Below, piece by piece: positions 54,489-64,000 of a stretch of 64,000 bases of DNA (its first letter is position 1; each line of letters begins with the position of its first letter). The notes beneath the pieces were generated by a model that was given only the letters and a program-made list of their open reading frames with translations, was not told where the DNA came from and made no database searches. The stretch covers positions 806,001 to 870,000 of the forward strand of contig JACCEP010000001.1 of the NCBI GenBank assembly GCA_013416395.1, read 5' to 3'. This DNA comes from Alcaligenaceae bacterium. GTDB taxonomy: Bacteria; Pseudomonadota; Gammaproteobacteria; Burkholderiales; Burkholderiaceae_B. The position numbers and the translations under genes are program-made.

Positions 54489-55283
54489 TCAATTCCTGAG
54501 TTTATAGCCCCTGGCCAGCAGGCGCAGGGCAAAGATACAGAGGGCAACGAAAACCGCTGCCACGACCGCCAGGCTATGCCATGGCGAAACGTCAGATACG
54601 GCGAAAAAGCCGTAACGCATTCCGTCAATTGTGTAAAAGACGGGGTTAAAGCGTGAAACGGCCTGCCAGAAGGGCGGCAGGCTGTGTATGGAGTAAAACA
54701 CACCCGACAAAAAGGTGGCGGGCATAATAAGAAAGTTTTGGAAGGCGGCTAACTGGTCGAATTTTTCGGACCACAGGCCAGCAACCAGGCCCAGCACAGC
54801 CATGATGCCGCACGATAGTATGGCAAAGACCAGCACCCACAGGATGTTGGCGGCGGGCAGCGGCACAAAAAACAGGGCAACCAGCCAGATACAGGCGCCT
54901 ACGCACAGGCCACGCGTTACGGCGGCGATAATGTAAGCACTGAATATTTCGCGGTGTGACAGGGGGGGCAGCAACACAAACACCAGGTTGCCGGTGATGC
55001 GGCTTTGTATCAGCGACGATGAGGGGTTGGCAAACGAGTTTTGCAGCATGCTCATCATCATCAGGCCAGGGATGAGAAACGAGGTATAGGGTACAGAGCC
55101 ATACACCTGTACGCGCCCTTCGAGTACGTGAGCAAATACCAGCAAGTACAGCAGCGCGGTAACCACTGGTGCGGCAACGGTTTGAAAGCCCACCTTCCAG
55201 AAGCGCGACAGTTCTTTGTGAAGCAGGGTTGGAAAGCCTGAACCCAGGCCCTCTTGTGGTTTTAGCCGCGAATTGGAGCTCAT
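54489..55283 (-). CDS. ABC-2 type transporter permease, YadH-like
   Basis: A 264-residue inner-membrane protein with six hydrophobic segments (FWKVGFQTVAAPVVTALLYLLVF, NFLIMPATFLSGVFYSIHSLPP). Forms an exporter with the ATPase whose end overlaps by four bases. Substrate unknown. Confidence 0.9.
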   Translation of the reverse strand: MSSNSRLKPQEGLGSGFPTLLHKELSRFWKVGFQTVAAPVVTALLYLLVFAHVLEGRVQVYGSVPYTSFLIPGLMMMSMLQNSFANPSSSLIQSRITGNLVFVLLPPLSHREIFSAYIIAAVTRGLCVGACIWLVALFFVPLPAANILWVLVFAILSCGIMAVLGLVAGLWSEKFDQLAAFQNFLIMPATFLSGVFYSIHSLPPFWQAVSRFNPVFYTIDGMRYGFFAVSDVSPWHSLAVVAAVFVALCIFALRLLARGYKLRN

Positions 55284-56071
55284 GCCGTTACCCCCAGGTA
55301 GTCATCGTCGTGCATGATGCGTACGAATGCATCTTCAAGGTCGGTTCCGCCGACGCGAGCCATCAGCGCCTGGGTAGTGTCAAGCGCCACGACGCGGCCC
55401 CCTTTGAGCATGGCAATACGCTTGCACAGGGCCTCGGCCTCTTCGAGGTAATGCGTTGTGAGCAAAATGGTGTGCCCTTCCTTGTTCAGCCTGGAGATAA
55501 ATTCCCACAAGGTACGGCGCAGGTCGACGTCGACCCCCGCCGTGGGTTCGTCGAGAATAATGACGGGCGGGCGGTGCACCAGTGCCTGGGCGACCAGCAC
55601 GCGCCGCTTCATGCCGCCCGATAGTGCCCGCATATTGGTATCGGCCTTGTCGGAAAGCCCCAGGTTGAACAGAATTTCGTCGATCCAGTCGTCATTGTTG
55701 CGCAGGCCAAAATAGCCTGACTGAATGCGCAGGGTTTCGCGTACCGTGAAAAACGGGTCGTAAACGATTTCTTGAGGTACGACGCCCAGCGACCGGCGTG
55801 ATCCGCGAAAGTCATCGATAACGTCATAGCCGCATACGCGCGCGTGGCCCTCTGTGGCGCGCGCCAGGCCCGCCAAAATGGATATAAGCGTGGTTTTGCC
55901 CGCACCGTTTGGCCCGAGCAGGCCGAAAAATTCACCATGTTCAACGGTAAAGCTGACGTCTCGCAATGCCTGGAAGCCCGCGCTGCGCGGCGCACCCGTT
56001 ACCCAGTGTTTGAGGGTACGGGGCATGGGGGCATAGGTTTTGCTGATGTGTTCTAGACTGAGGGCTGACAT
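55280..56071 (-). CDS. ABC transporter ATP-binding protein, YadG-like
   Basis: A 263-residue ATPase with Walker A GPNGAGKTT, signature ALSGGMKRRVLVAQAL and Walker B VIILDEPTAGVD. It drives the permease encoded downstream. ATG 56071 gives the usual N-terminus (MSALSLEHISKTY); a GTG at 56098 is in frame but falls inside a terminator-like hairpin. No good ribosome site precedes either start. Confidence 0.9.
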   Translation of the reverse strand: MSALSLEHISKTYAPMPRTLKHWVTGAPRSAGFQALRDVSFTVEHGEFFGLLGPNGAGKTTLISILAGLARATEGHARVCGYDVIDDFRGSRRSLGVVPQEIVYDPFFTVRETLRIQSGYFGLRNNDDWIDEILFNLGLSDKADTNMRALSGGMKRRVLVAQALVHRPPVIILDEPTAGVDVDLRRTLWEFISRLNKEGHTILLTTHYLEEAEALCKRIAMLKGGRVVALDTTQALMARVGGTDLEDAFVRIMHDDDYLGVTA

Positions 56072-56079
56072 TGGCACAC

Positions 56080-56109
56080 AAAAAAAAGCTCGGCCCACGA
56101 TGAGCCAAG
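56080..56109 (-). terminator. Intrinsic terminator after mlaC, abutting the YadG-like start
   Basis: Minus strand CTTGGCTC, loop ATCGT, GGGCCGAG (eight pairs, some G-U), then CTTTTTTTT. It lies about 100 bases after the mlaC stop. Its T-run ends only eight bases before the next ATG, so transcription of the exporter genes must read through it. Confidence 0.6.
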
Positions 56110-56207
56110 CCTTGCATTATAGTCGTTGCACATGCCTGCGACCCGGTACGCCCAAACGGCGATGGGTCTTGGCATTGTGCCGGCCACCGTACCGGGGGCC
56201 GGGCTGC

Positions 56208-56867
56208 TTACTGGCTGTTGCTGCGATTAAGCGCGTCGATCAGGCCGTCGACGCCGTTTTGTGAAATTTGCTGCGCAAACTGATTGCGGTAGTTTTGAAT
56301 AAGCCAGATGTTTTCTACATTAAGGTCGTAGATTTTCCAGCCTTGGGGTGTTTGTTCGAGGCGGTAGTCAATGGCCACTGCGGGGCCGTTGCGCTGCGAA
56401 AGGGTGGAGCGCACAACAACGTCGTCTGCGTTGGGATCGCCTCTGAAAGGCTCCATTTTGATGGCAGACACGTCATCAACGCGCTTGAGTGCGCCGCTGT
56501 ATGTGCGGATCAGTGTGTTTTTGAACGCATCGACCAGGCGAGTTTGCTGGTCGGGCGTAGCCTGACGCCAGTAGCGGCCAGCGGCCAGGCGCGTGGTTTT
56601 CTGAAAGTTGACATAAGGCAGAATGTACTCATCAACCAGCTGGTTGATGCGCTTGGTATCGCCTGCCTTGGCCTTTTCGTCGTTTTTGATGGCGGCCAGC
56701 GCGTTGTCAGCCGCGGCCTGCACAAATTCATTAGGAGCCGCTTTTGGGTTTACGGCTACGCTGGCCCCGGCTTGCCCGGCGAACAGCCCGGCCACGGCAA
56801 ATACGCTGACAGCCGCCAGGCGGCGCATAAGAGGGTAGGTGTTGAGCGATGAAAAAAATGCTGACAT
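56208..56867 (-). CDS. mlaC: Phospholipid-binding protein of the Mla system
   Basis: A 219-residue periplasmic carrier with a signal peptide (about 15-40). Family stretches: YILPYVNFQKTTRLAAGRYWRQATPDQ and QGWKIYDLNVENIWLIQNYRNQF. Shuttles phospholipids between MlaA at the outer membrane and MlaFED at the inner membrane. ATG 56867 follows GGAG; the much longer frame upstream is not family-like. Confidence 0.93.
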   Translation of the reverse strand: MSAFFSSLNTYPLMRRLAAVSVFAVAGLFAGQAGASVAVNPKAAPNEFVQAAADNALAAIKNDEKAKAGDTKRINQLVDEYILPYVNFQKTTRLAAGRYWRQATPDQQTRLVDAFKNTLIRTYSGALKRVDDVSAIKMEPFRGDPNADDVVVRSTLSQRNGPAVAIDYRLEQTPQGWKIYDLNVENIWLIQNYRNQFAQQISQNGVDGLIDALNRSNSQ

Positions 56868-56877
56868 GTGTTCTCCG

Positions 56878-57717
56878 TTAATTTGCCGATTTGGCAGGCT
56901 GGTCGGCAGGGTCGGAATAATCGGGTAGGTCGTCGTCTGAGTAATCAGGCAGCTTGTCATCTGAGTAGTCAGGTGCAGAGATGCCGTTGCGCCGGCTGTC
57001 GACCATGGCCTTGCGTCGCTGCAGGTAAGCGTCGCGAATAAAGCTGTAGCGGTCGAGTGCAATTTCGTTGACCAGTTGGTCGGCGTCAAGCAGGTTGGCG
57101 CGAGCATCAACAACCTGCAAACCAAGAATGGCATTGCGCACGGGTATGTTGTCAATGGCCAGAATGGCGGTGGTGTTGGATATGTCAGTAACAAAAGACA
57201 CTGCCGTACCTGTGCCGTCACGCACGGTGCTGGGCCCCAAGAAGGGCAATACGACATACGGGCCTGCATTGAGCCCCCATACACCCAGTGTCACGCCCAG
57301 GTCATTGGGAATGCGTTTGGCGCCGTTCATGGATGCGACGTCGATACAACCGCCCAAGCCCATGGTCGTGTTGAAAAGAACACGGCCCAGCGTGTTGAAG
57401 AAGTCGTGGCCACGTGCTTGCAGAAAGCTGTTGGCAGCTGACCACACATCGCCCAGATTATTGAACACATTACGGACGCAGTTTTGGGCCGGATTGGGCA
57501 TAAGCTGATCATAGCCTATGGCTATGGGCTTGAGCAGGGCACGGTCGACAGTATCGTTAACCTTGAACATGCCACGGTTGTAGCTCTCCCAAGGGTCGTC
57601 GGGGTTGGGGTTGCTGACGGTTGCACAGCCGGTCGCCAGCGCGGTCGCGCCAAGCAGGCAGGTTAGCCGCAGAGCGCGTCGTCCGTATGCCGAGGTCTGG
57701 TTGTGGGATGTTTTCAT
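56878..57717 (-). CDS. mlaA: Outer-membrane lipoprotein of the Mla system (VacJ)
   Basis: A 279-residue lipoprotein with lipobox ATGC (C31). Conserved: DPWESYNRGMFKVNDTVD and LGVWGLNAGPYVVLPFLGPSTVRD. The tail repeats PDYSDD three times between about 250 and 272, an acidic low-complexity extension. Removes mislocalised phospholipids from the outer leaflet. The 141-base gap before it (57718-57858) contains no gene. Confidence 0.93.
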   Translation of the reverse strand: MKTSHNQTSAYGRRALRLTCLLGATALATGCATVSNPNPDDPWESYNRGMFKVNDTVDRALLKPIAIGYDQLMPNPAQNCVRNVFNNLGDVWSAANSFLQARGHDFFNTLGRVLFNTTMGLGGCIDVASMNGAKRIPNDLGVTLGVWGLNAGPYVVLPFLGPSTVRDGTGTAVSFVTDISNTTAILAIDNIPVRNAILGLQVVDARANLLDADQLVNEIALDRYSFIRDAYLQRRKAMVDSRRNGISAPDYSDDKLPDYSDDDLPDYSDPADQPAKSAN

Positions 57718-57858
57718 TTTATTGGTGGCGTAGTGTTGTTGGGTGTCGATCGGTTGATTGTATAGGCTGCTTCACTTTGCAGCGTCAGCGATTGCCCGTC
57801 GCCATGCGCAACCGTGCCTGATTCAGGAACACATCTGCCATAGAGAAAGGCGTTGATT

Positions 57859-58350
57859 TTACTTGTTGCCTGCCTCGTTTTTGGCGGAGCCTTCGCTACC
57901 TGCCGAGCTGTACAAAAACTTACTGATGAGCTCTTCAAGTACCACCGCGCTTTGGGTATAGGGGATTTCGCTGCCTTGTTTCAGCATTTTATCTTCTCCG
58001 CCCGGGGTTAGCCCGATATATTGCTCGCCCAGCAGCCCCGAAGTAAGTATGGAGGCTGAGCTGTCGCTGGGGAAATGATAAGGTTCTTCAAGGTCGAGGG
58101 TAACCTTGGCCTGGTAACGTTTGTTGTCAAAGGCGATGTCAGAGACCCTGCCCACCACCACGCCGCTGATCTTGACGGGTGCACGTACCTTGAGGCCGCC
58201 AAGGTTGTCAAAATACCCGTGTACGGCATACGTAGACCTGGTAAACGAGAACGAGCTCATGTTGCCCGCCTGCAAGGCCATAAATGCCAGGGCAATAATG
58301 CCCAGCAACACAAACAGCCCTACGAGAAAATCGGTTTTTTCACGCTTCAT
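57859..58350 (-). CDS. mlaD: MCE-domain protein of the Mla system
   Basis: A 163-residue protein with one N-terminal membrane helix and an MCE domain (AVHGYFDNLGGLKVRAPVKI, SASILTSGLLGEQYIGLTPGG). Hexamers sit on MlaFE and take lipid to or from MlaC. Starts 17 bases after mlaE. Confidence 0.94.
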   Translation of the reverse strand: MKREKTDFLVGLFVLLGIIALAFMALQAGNMSSFSFTRSTYAVHGYFDNLGGLKVRAPVKISGVVVGRVSDIAFDNKRYQAKVTLDLEEPYHFPSDSSASILTSGLLGEQYIGLTPGGEDKMLKQGSEIPYTQSAVVLEELISKFLYSSAGSEGSAKNEAGNK

Positions 58351-58367
58351 GGTTGATCCGTTATTCG

Positions 58368-59156
58368 TTAATTGCTGAACATCAGCGCGGTCAGGATAAA
58401 GTCTAGCCCCAGCACAGCCAGCGAGCCGCTGACAACCGTACGGGTGGTGGCACGCGAAACGCCTTCGGGGGTTGGCTTGGCTGTCCAGCCGGCATACAGG
58501 GCGATGAGCGTTACGGCCACGCCGAACACCACACTTTTGATTACACCGTTGAGTATGTCATTGAAAATATCAACGCCATTTTGCATTTGCGACCAGAACG
58601 CGCCGGGGTCTACGCCTATAAGCTGCACCCCTACAACCCAACCACCCAAAATGCCAACCATGGAAAACACCGCTGCCAGTACCGGCAAGGCGATGACGCC
58701 AGCCCAGAACCGGGGCACAAGCACGCGGCGTATTGGGTCTACCGCCATTACCTCCATGGCGGCCAGTTGCTCGCCGGCTTTCATAAGGCCGATCTCGGCC
58801 GTGAGCGACGTGCCGGCGCGACCGGCAAACAACAGGGCGGTTACGACGGGCCCCAGTTCGCGGGTAAGCGAAAGCGCCACCAGCAAGCCCAGTGCTTCTT
58901 CGGAACCATAACGGTTGAGGGTGTAATAGCCTTGCAGCCCAAGTACAAAGCCGACAAACAGCCCCGATACGGCAATAATGAGCAGCGAATGGTTGCCGAT
59001 AAAATGGATTTGCTGTGTGAGCAGGCGCGGACGGCGCAGCACAATACCGCTGCGGACCAGAATAGCGCCCCCCAGCCGCATGAAGGCACCCAGGCCGGTA
59101 AGGCCATTGCGCGCCCGGGCGCCCAGCCTGGTAATGGAGTTGACAGGAGATGTCAT
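58368..59156 (-). CDS. mlaE: Phospholipid ABC transporter permease
   Basis: A 262-residue inner-membrane permease with five or six hydrophobic segments and the MlaE hallmarks ELGPVVTALLFAGRAGTSLTAEIGLMKAGEQLAAMEVMAVDP. The ATG overlaps the mlaF stop by four bases; an earlier frame into mlaF was not used. Confidence 0.94.
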   Translation of the reverse strand: MTSPVNSITRLGARARNGLTGLGAFMRLGGAILVRSGIVLRRPRLLTQQIHFIGNHSLLIIAVSGLFVGFVLGLQGYYTLNRYGSEEALGLLVALSLTRELGPVVTALLFAGRAGTSLTAEIGLMKAGEQLAAMEVMAVDPIRRVLVPRFWAGVIALPVLAAVFSMVGILGGWVVGVQLIGVDPGAFWSQMQNGVDIFNDILNGVIKSVVFGVAVTLIALYAGWTAKPTPEGVSRATTRTVVSGSLAVLGLDFILTALMFSN

Positions 59157-59980
59157 GAGCGTCCTGTGTGATCGCCCAGCCATTTTGTGAAGGCGGGCGT
59201 CGTGGGGTAGTTGAACGCAATGGGGCCGTCGGGCTTGCCATCAAGAAACTGGCGCACAAAAGCATCTTGCGAGCCAGACAGTTGCTGCGGCGTGCCGCTG
59301 GCAATGAGCTTGCCCTGACCCACCATATAAACCTGATCGGCAATGGCGAATGATTCTGCCACATCATGAGTGATAAGCACCGACGCGCATTGCAGGCGAT
59401 CAGTAAGATTGCGTATGAGTTGCGCGGTTACGCCCAGCGAGATGGGGTCAAGGCCTGCGAAGGGCTCGTCATACAGCAGCAGCTCGGGTTCAAGTACCAC
59501 CGCGCGCGCCAGCGCTACCCGTCTGGCCATGCCGCCCGAGATCTCGGAGATATTAAGGTGGGCTGCGGTTCGCAGACCGACGGCCTCGAGTTTGTCGAGC
59601 ACACGTTCGGTGATCTGGCCTTCTGAGACTTGGGTATGTTCGCGCAAAGGAAACGCCACGTTCTCGAAAACGTTGAGGTCGGTGAACAAGGCGCCTTGCT
59701 GGAACAGCACGCCCATGCGCTGACGTGTCTGGCGCAGGCGCTCGCCGGCCAGACTGGCAATACTTTGGCCGAACACATTAATAGTGCCCTGCTGGGGTGT
59801 AATTTGTGCGGTAATGGCACGCAATAGCGTTGTTTTGCCAGAGCCAGAGCCGCCCATCATGGCGACTACCTGACCACGGTGCACTTCGAGATCTATGCCT
59901 TGTACAACGGTGAAGTCTCCGTAGCCCAGGGAGACGCCGGTAAACTTCACAAGAGAGTCGGTGACAGGCTGGGTGTCCAT
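59153..59980 (-). CDS. mlaF: Phospholipid ABC transporter ATP-binding protein
   Basis: A 275-residue ATPase with Walker A GGSGSGKTT, signature EISGGMARRVALARA and Walker B LLLYDEPFAGLD. First gene of mlaFEDAC, read leftward, 54 bases after gltD. Its usual partner MlaB is not encoded in this cluster. Confidence 0.94.
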   Translation of the reverse strand: MDTQPVTDSLVKFTGVSLGYGDFTVVQGIDLEVHRGQVVAMMGGSGSGKTTLLRAITAQITPQQGTINVFGQSIASLAGERLRQTRQRMGVLFQQGALFTDLNVFENVAFPLREHTQVSEGQITERVLDKLEAVGLRTAAHLNISEISGGMARRVALARAVVLEPELLLYDEPFAGLDPISLGVTAQLIRNLTDRLQCASVLITHDVAESFAIADQVYMVGQGKLIASGTPQQLSGSQDAFVRQFLDGKPDGPIAFNYPTTPAFTKWLGDHTGRS

Positions 59981-60034
59981 ATGCCGGGAAATCCTAGGGT
60001 AAGCCCTGCATTGTATCCTTTCACGCTCGATTAG

Positions 60035-61498
60035 CTAGCGGGGAAGTACGCTGCTACCCATCAAGAACTCGTCTACCGAGCGGGCGCACTGCCTGCCTTC
60101 GCGTATGGCCCACACGACTAAAGACTGTCCGCGGCGAATGTCGCCGGCTGCAAACACCTTGTCGGCGCTGCAGTGGTAGTCATCCGTGTTGGCCCGTGCG
60201 TTGCCCCGGGTATCGATGTCAATGCCGAAGGCGTCCAGCACCTGCTTTACCGGTGACACAAAACCCATGGCCAAAAGAACGAGATCTGCCTGCAGCTCGA
60301 ATTGCGAGCCCTCGACCTCACGCATCTTGAGCTGACCGGTTACTTTGTCGCAATACCACTCTACACGGCATGCAATCAGCTTCTGTATCTGGCCTTTCGA
60401 GCCCTCGAATGATTTGGTCATGACCGCCCAGTCACGCTCGCAGCCTTCTACGTGGGAAGACGAGGTGCGCAGTTTGGCGGGCCAGTAGGGCCAGGTAAGG
60501 GCTTTGTTCTCGACATCGGGCAGGCGTGACATCAGCTCGAACTGTGTAACGGAAGCAGCGCCCTGCCGGTTGCTGGTGCCGACGCAGTCTGAACCCGTAT
60601 CACCACCGCCGATCACAATGACATGTTTGCCTTTGGCCGTGAGCTGGCTGGCCAGTCGGTCACCATTGCTGGCCTTGTTCTGCTGGGTGAGAAAATCCAT
60701 GGCGAAATGCACGCCTGACAACTCGCGCCCCGGTACGGGGAGATCACGGGGTGTTTCGGCGCCGCCCGCCAGCACGATGGCGTCGAACTCTTCATGCAGC
60801 GAGGCGGCGGTGCGGACGGTGAGCCCATCAGAGGCGTGCTTGGCCTCGCCCACATACGTGGAAGGGCAGAACGTGACGCCCTCGGCTTCCATCTGCGCCA
60901 ACCTGCGGTCAATGTGGGATTTCTCCAGCTTGAAATCAGGAATGCCGTAACGCAACAGGCCTCCGACACGGTTGCTTTTCTCGAACACGGTCACGGCGTG
61001 ACCAGCGCGCGCCAGTTGCTGTGCGCAGGCCAGACCAGACGGGCCGGAACCTACCACGGCAACTTTTTTGCCCGTTTTGCGGCGTGGGGGCCGGGGGATC
61101 ACCCAGCCTTGCTGCCACCCCTTGTCGATGATGGCGTGCTCAATTGATTTAATGCCGACCGCATCACTGTTGATGTTGAGCGTACAGGCGGTTTCGCAGG
61201 GAGCGGGGCACACTCGGCCGGTAAATTCGGGGAAATTGTTGGTGGAATGCAGCACAGCCAGTGCCTGCTGCCAGTCTTGCCGGTAAACCAGGTCATTCCA
61301 GTCGGGGATGATGTTGTTAACCGGGCAGCCGTTGCTGCAAAAAGGTATGCCGCAGTCCATGCAGCGAGCACCTTGTTGTTTGGCCTCGCTGTCGGTCAGC
61401 GGGGCGACGAATTCGCGCCAGTGCTTGAGGCGGGCTTTGGGCGCCTCATAGCTCTCGCTGACGCGTTCAAATTCCATAAAACCGGTGATTTTGCCCAT
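60035..61498 (-). CDS. gltD: Glutamate synthase (NADPH) small subunit
   Basis: A 487-residue flavoprotein feeding electrons to GltB. Two 4Fe-4S cysteine sets lie in the N-terminal part ([24 protein letters not shown]), followed by FAD ([16 protein letters not shown]) and NADPH ([13 protein letters not shown]) sites. ATG 61498 follows GAGG; the TTG-side frame to 61519 was not used. Begins ten bases after gltB. Confidence 0.95.
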   Translation of the reverse strand: MGKITGFMEFERVSESYEAPKARLKHWREFVAPLTDSEAKQQGARCMDCGIPFCSNGCPVNNIIPDWNDLVYRQDWQQALAVLHSTNNFPEFTGRVCPAPCETACTLNINSDAVGIKSIEHAIIDKGWQQGWVIPRPPRRKTGKKVAVVGSGPSGLACAQQLARAGHAVTVFEKSNRVGGLLRYGIPDFKLEKSHIDRRLAQMEAEGVTFCPSTYVGEAKHASDGLTVRTAASLHEEFDAIVLAGGAETPRDLPVPGRELSGVHFAMDFLTQQNKASNGDRLASQLTAKGKHVIVIGGGDTGSDCVGTSNRQGAASVTQFELMSRLPDVENKALTWPYWPAKLRTSSSHVEGCERDWAVMTKSFEGSKGQIQKLIACRVEWYCDKVTGQLKMREVEGSQFELQADLVLLAMGFVSPVKQVLDAFGIDIDTRGNARANTDDYHCSADKVFAAGDIRRGQSLVVWAIREGRQCARSVDEFLMGSSVLPR

Positions 61499-61508
61499 GT
61501 TCTTGTCC

Positions 61509-64000
61509 TCAGGCAGCAATTTGTTGTGAATGGTTTGCGCGCCACAGCTCGCCGAGTGCGCGTCGGTACTCGACAGGCATCACTTTGACGAAGGTGGCCC
61601 GGGCGGCGTTCCAGTTGCCCAGAATGTCACGCGCACGGAAGCTTCCGGTGTGGCGGTAGTGGTTTTCAATCAGGGCGCGCAAAATGGCTTCGTCGGTTTC
61701 GGGCTCGCTGCCGCGTACGCGGCTGTGCCATGTGGCCATGTTGTCTTCCTCGCGCTGCTGCACTTCAGAAACAACCCGTTCGAGCTCCACCATGGACAGA
61801 TTGCAGTGATGCTTGAAGGTATTGTCGGGGTCCCAGACATACGCCACGCCGCCCGACATGCCGGCAGCAAAATTGCGACCTGTGGCGCCCAGCACCACCA
61901 CGGTACCGCCCGTCATGTATTCGCAGCCGTGATCGCCGGTGCCTTCGACGACAGTAACCGCGCCCGAATTGCGTACCGCGAAGCGTTCGCCCGCCACGCC
62001 ACTGAAGTAGGCTTCTCCCGACAGGGCACCGTAGAGTGCCGTGTTGCCGATGATGATGTGGTCTGGGCCATAGCCGCGGAAATCATTGGGAGAGCGCACA
62101 ATAATGCGCCCACCTGACAGGCCTTTGCCGACATAGTCATTGGCTTCACCCACGAGGTCGAGCGTAATGCCGTGTGCAAGAAAGGCGGCAAAGCTCTGCC
62201 CAGCCGACCCGTTGCACTGAATGTGTATGGTGTCGTCAGGCAAGCCCTGATGGCCGTATCGAGTTGCAATGGCGCCAGACAGCATGGCCCCGATGGTGCG
62301 GTTGCGGTTGCGCACCGGGGTAATAAACGACACTTTTTCACCAAGATCGATTGCGGGTTTGCAGCGTTCGATTAACTGATGATCAAGGGCGTGGGTCAGG
62401 CCATGATCCTGGGTGGCGGTCTGACGCCGGTCGTCAGCGGAGTCGATGGCGTGAAAGATACGGCTAAAGTCCAGCCCGCGCGCCTTCCAGTGCTCGATAC
62501 CCTGGCGCGTGTCCAGCAGATCAGTGCGGCCTATCAGGTCATCAAAGTGGCGGATACCCAGTTGCGCCATGATTTCACGCACTTCTTCGGCCACAAAGAA
62601 GAAAAAGTTGACCACGTATTCGGGCTTGCCCTGAAATTTCTTTCGCAGCACGGGGTCTTGGGTGGCTACCCCGACCGGGCAGGTGTTCAGATGGCATTTG
62701 CGCATCATGATGCAGCCTTCCACGACCAGTGGCGCGGTGGCAAAGCCAACCTCATCGGCACCCAGCAGCGCTGCAATAACCACATCGCGGCCGGTTTTCA
62801 TCTGGCCGTCGGCCTGTACGCGTATGCGGCTGCGCAGGTTGTTGAGCAACAAGGTTTGTTGGGCCTCGGCCAGGCCGAGCTCCCATGGCGTACCGGCGTG
62901 CTTGATGGATGAAACGGGCGAGGCGCCTGTACCACCGTCATGGCCGGCAATAACCACATGATCGGCCTTGGCCTTGGCCACGCCGGTTGCAACCGTGCCC
63001 ACACCCACTTCGGATACCAGCTTGACCGAAATGGACGCCCTAGGGTTGACGTTTTTCAGGTCATGAATGAGTTGCGCCAGATCTTCGATGGAGTAGATGT
63101 CATGATGCGGTGGGGGCGAAATCAGGCCCACGCCCGGCACCGAGTAACGCAGTTTGGCGATGTATTCGGACACTTTGTGACCGGGAAGTTGGCCACCCTC
63201 GCCGGGTTTGGCGCCTTGCGCCATTTTGATCTGGATCTGGTCGGCACTGCTGAGGTACTCGGCCGACACGCCAAAACGCCCCGATGCAACCTGCTTGATG
63301 CGCGATCGCAGTGAATCGCCCTCGGCCAGGGGGATGTCTGCCTCGATGCGGTCGGCACCCAGCACGTTGGCCAGGGTGTCGCCTTTGCGCACGGTGGGTT
63401 TGCCGGTGCGCAATTCATCGCGATAGCGCAGCTCGTCTTCGCCACCCTCGCCGGTATTGGATTTACCACCGATCCGGTTCATGGCTACGGCCAGCACGGT
63501 ATGTGCTTCGGTGGAAATCGAGCCCAGTGACATCGCGCCGGTAGCGAAGCGCTTGACGATTTCGCTGGCAGGTTCGACTTCGCTGAGCGCAATGGCTTGC
63601 GTCGGGTCTACCTGGAACGCAAACAGCCCGCGCAAGGTCATGTGACGGCGTGATTGGTCATTGATGAGTTGTGCGTATTCTTTATAAGTGCTGTAGCTGT
63701 TGGCACGGGTGGAGTGCTGCAGCTTGGCGATGGAGTCGGGCGTCCACATATGGGCTTCTCCGCGCACCCGCCAGGCATAGTCGCCGCCTGCGTCCAGGGC
63801 ATGTTCCAGCACGGGGTCGTCGCCGAATGCGGTTTTATGTGTTGCCAATGCCTCTTCGGCCACCTGGAAAATGCCGATGCCTTCAATGTTGCTGGGCGTA
63901 CCGGTAAAGTACTTGTTGATCAGGCTTGAGTTCAGACCCACGGCCTCGAAAATTTGCGCACCGGTATACGACATATACGTTGAAATGCCCATTTTCGACA
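61509..64000 (-). CDS. gltB: Glutamate synthase (NADPH) large subunit, N-terminal part outside window
   Basis: The C-terminal 830 or so residues of the roughly 1,500-residue enzyme; the gene runs off the right edge, and the window starts at [15 protein letters not shown] of the middle domain. Visible are the FMN-binding TIM barrel ([18 protein letters not shown]), the 3Fe-4S cysteines in [18 protein letters not shown], and the C-terminal beta-helix ([11 protein letters not shown]). The glutaminase domain is not in the window. Combines 2-oxoglutarate and glutamine to glutamate. Confidence 0.95.
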   Translation of the reverse strand, partial: SKMGISTYMSYTGAQIFEAVGLNSSLINKYFTGTPSNIEGIGIFQVAEEALATHKTAFGDDPVLEHALDAGGDYAWRVRGEAHMWTPDSIAKLQHSTRANSYSTYKEYAQLINDQSRRHMTLRGLFAFQVDPTQAIALSEVEPASEIVKRFATGAMSLGSISTEAHTVLAVAMNRIGGKSNTGEGGEDELRYRDELRTGKPTVRKGDTLANVLGADRIEADIPLAEGDSLRSRIKQVASGRFGVSAEYLSSADQIQIKMAQGAKPGEGGQLPGHKVSEYIAKLRYSVPGVGLISPPPHHDIYSIEDLAQLIHDLKNVNPRASISVKLVSEVGVGTVATGVAKAKADHVVIAGHDGGTGASPVSSIKHAGTPWELGLAEAQQTLLLNNLRSRIRVQADGQMKTGRDVVIAALLGADEVGFATAPLVVEGCIMMRKCHLNTCPVGVATQDPVLRKKFQGKPEYVVNFFFFVAEEVREIMAQLGIRHFDDLIGRTDLLDTRQGIEHWKARGLDFSRIFHAIDSADDRRQTATQDHGLTHALDHQLIERCKPAIDLGEKVSFITPVRNRNRTIGAMLSGAIATRYGHQGLPDDTIHIQCNGSAGQSFAAFLAHGITLDLVGEANDYVGKGLSGGRIIVRSPNDFRGYGPDHIIIGNTALYGALSGEAYFSGVAGERFAVRNSGAVTVVEGTGDHGCEYMTGGTVVVLGATGRNFAAGMSGGVAYVWDPDNTFKHHCNLSMVELERVVSEVQQREEDNMATWHSRVRGSEPETDEAILRALIENHYRHTGSFRARDILGNWNAARATFVKVMPVEYRRALGELWRANHSQQIAA

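Noticed and set aside
58581-59171. Plus-strand open frame of 196 codons
   Set aside because: Antisense to mlaE; a shadow frame.
1-64000. CRISPR arrays, insertion sequences, integrases or prophage
   Set aside because: No regularly spaced repeats, transposase, integrase or phage structural proteins were found on either strand.

Overview
The window looks like chromosomal DNA of a betaproteobacterium of the order Burkholderiales, most likely family Alcaligenaceae (a relative of Bordetella, Achromobacter or Pusillimonas). The main grounds are the right-hand gene order, all on the minus strand: gltB-gltD, the mla phospholipid genes, an ABC-2 exporter, bolA, murA, hisGDBHAFIE, HIT, tatABC, then nif3, petABC and sspAB. 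A Bug/TctC-type binding protein and the phosphonate operon fit the same group. These assignments rest on reading protein motifs and gene order; no database search was run.

Left part (1-17.9 kb): an edge-truncated class II aldolase; a metal-export unit (small HMA protein, unusual P1B-type ATPase, FNR-like regulator); a DJ-1/PfpI protein; a hipB-like regulator with striking palindromes followed by a shrunken hipA; a marR-MFS pair; and a complete phosphonate uptake and C-P lyase operon, phnCDEGHIJKLMNP. That operon is preceded by a four-repeat Pho box array, so phosphate limitation probably turns it on.

Middle part (17.9-33.3 kb): a two-domain acetyltransferase and a LysR regulator on the minus strand face a six-gene catabolic cluster: amidase, TRAP transporter (three genes), a RidA-like protein of 253 residues, asparaginase and a tartrate/D-malate dehydrogenase. 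Together they read as uptake and stripping of nitrogen from a dicarboxylic acid amide or amino acid, with the carbon skeleton delivered to central metabolism. The substrate is unknown. Next comes an iron-uptake module (FecI-type sigma factor, FecR-type regulator, TonB receptor) with a toxin-antitoxin pair at each end and a tRNA-Thr(TGT) gene on its right. Terminator copies that are nearly identical flank the module, which may mark an old insertion.

Right part (33.3-64 kb): a ribbon-helix-helix protein, a membrane-type sugar/alcohol dehydrogenase pair (GMC subunit and Tat-exported small subunit), a glyoxalase-like protein and a TctC-type binding protein, followed by the conserved housekeeping block: sspAB, the cytochrome bc1 operon petABC, mscL, nif3, a DegS/AlgW-like protease, tatABC, histidine biosynthesis, murA, bolA, an ABC-2 exporter, the Mla system without an mlaB gene in the usual place, and gltD/gltB running off the right edge.

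No CRISPR array, insertion sequence, integrase, prophage or rRNA was seen.
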